A stretch of DNA of 6,487 nt from Chloroflexota bacterium. Its GTDB lineage: Bacteria; Chloroflexota; Anaerolineae; 4572-78; J111. The stretch's first letter is position 1, and each line of letters begins with the position of its first letter. Both the position numbers and the translations under genes were made by a program. Shown here in pieces: positions 6,196 to 6,487 of the stretch. The stretch covers positions 1 through 6,487 of the forward strand of contig RFJV01000320.1 of the NCBI GenBank assembly GCA_003694775.1, in the 5' to 3' direction. The notes under the pieces were generated by a model. It was not told where the DNA came from. It saw only the letters and a program-made list of their open reading frames with translations, and did no database searches.

Positions 6196-6370
6196 GACTT
6201 GTCCCCGCCAGGGGGATGGACGGCCTATAGGGGCGAATAATTATTCGCCGCTACGGAAGCCGCATTTTCAGGACGTAGGGTCGCCCCCTTGCCCGGTAGG
6301 GACACAGCGCCGCTGTGCCCTTACAAAAACGAAAATCCGTCCCCGGCTCTGCCAGGGCGGGCAAAAATTT
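6196..6370. repeat. Cluster of small palindromes with TAGGG-type ends
   Basis: Four small elements can be seen. First, TCCCC/GGGGA (6202-6206 with 6212-6216). Second, an 18-bp perfect palindrome, GGCGAATAATTATTCGCC, at 6232-6249, extended by TAG/CTA across a G-G mismatch (6228-6253). Third, a GTAGGG half-element at 6275-6295 without a clear partner arm. Fourth, a hairpin at 6296-6324 that opens GTAGGG, has stem CACAGC/GCTGTG around a GCC centre, and closes CCCTTAC. A weaker hairpin, GGC-TCT-GCC with CCC/GGG flanks, lies near 6338-6356. The elements look like REP-type intergenic repeats. I see no credible gene in 6018-6487. Confidence 0.6.
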
Positions 6371-6401
6371 GAAACGCACCCGCACGAAACGGGTGTATTT
6401 C
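6371..6401. repeat. Imperfect hairpin GAAA..CACCCG / CGGGTG..TTTC
   Basis: CACCCG (6377-6382) pairs with CGGGTG (6390-6395) across the loop CACGAAA. GAAA (6371-6374) pairs with TTTC (6398-6401) across a 2-nt internal mismatch. The right half is the second copy of the dispersed 14-mer repeat. A short T-run (6403-6407) follows on the plus strand, so a weak terminator is possible, but no plus-strand gene precedes it. Confidence 0.5.
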
Positions 6402-6426
6402 ATTTTTGGGGCGAATTTTGATTGGC

Positions 6427-6487
6427 GGTAGGGCCGGCATCCCTATGCCGGGCCCATTTTCTGGGGCATAGGGATGCCCCAGCTACC
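6427..6487. repeat. Nested double palindrome with GGTAG...CTACC ends
   Basis: Two adjacent hairpins are visible: GGCAT-CCCT-ATGCC at 6436-6449 and GGCAT-AGGG-ATGCC at 6465-6478. Each folds on itself. The two 14-mers are also exact reverse complements of one another, so the whole unit can fold as one long stem or as two small hairpins. The outer ends GGTAG (6427-6431) and CTACC (6483-6487) are complementary as well. The sequence ends at the window edge exactly where the outer repeat closes. Confidence 0.75.

Larger units (their letters stand above)
6115..6395. repeat. Dispersed pair of GCACGAAACGGGTG repeats
   Basis: The 14-mer GCACGAAACGGGTG is found at 6115-6128 and again at 6382-6395. In both copies it is followed by a similar T-rich tail (CGTTTCTTTTTTT and TATTTCATTTTT). 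An inverted copy of part of the first unit, GAAACGCACCCG, lies at 6371-6382, directly beside the second copy. The pair brackets the octad array and the palindrome cluster. Confidence 0.7.

Noticed and set aside
6071..6421. Plus-strand open reading frame of 116 codons
   Set aside because: It runs across the terminator-like hairpin, the ACGAA array and the palindromes, so its peptide is translated repeat. There is no Shine-Dalgarno sequence and no recognisable domain.
6018..6487. tRNA, riboswitch or small RNA gene in the right-hand gap
   Set aside because: No cloverleaf or known aptamer consensus was recognised. The structure seen is explained by short palindromes and repeats.

Overview
The window is 6.5 kb of GC-rich bacterial DNA in which every convincing gene lies on the minus strand, so gene order in the transcribed direction runs from the right end to the left. 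The likeliest source is a Chloroflexota lineage (Anaerolineae or a relative). The grounds are a membrane-anchored protein with a long Pro/Thr/Ser linker, a soluble multi-PAS hybrid histidine kinase, a bacterial SUI1/YciH protein, a minimal HExxH metallopeptidase, and gaps filled with short tandem repeats and palindromes. This placement is inference from gene content and style; there is no rRNA or other marker gene.

Layout from right to left. Positions 6487-6018 are a 470-bp non-coding stretch packed with palindromes, a short ACGAA octad array, a bidirectional terminator-like hairpin, and a plausible promoter for the kinase. Positions 6017-2358 encode a 1219-residue soluble hybrid histidine kinase (GAF, five PAS, HisKA, HATPase, receiver). 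Its stop codon overlaps the start of a small zincin-like metallopeptidase (2358-1972), so those two genes are probably translationally coupled. A period-7 repeat array (1869-1977) separates the metallopeptidase from a SUI1/eIF1-like gene (1863-1519). A terminator-like hairpin and a period-8 array follow. Next come a secreted or anchored protein of unknown function (1379-309), a second period-7 array (147-305), and the first 42 codons of a membrane protein that runs off the left edge (126-1).

Functionally, the kinase and peptidase look like one transcription unit in which a cytoplasmic sensor sits next to a possible proteolytic partner; this link is inferred only from gene overlap. SUI1 concerns translation initiation, and the two left-hand genes concern the cell envelope, so the window is not one obvious pathway.

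The most distinctive signal is between the genes. Two gaps carry the same composite heptad element: (GATTNNN)n, then an 11-nt spacer of the form CTCAnCnCTCn, then (ATTCACn)n. It has the same orientation relative to the genes each time and abuts the upstream stop codon. Two other gaps carry an octad ACGAA/TTCGT element with a shared irregular 11-nt first step, in opposite orientations. The right-hand gap also holds several hairpins that share TAGGG...CTAC-like ends, including a double hairpin whose two arms are reverse complements of each other.
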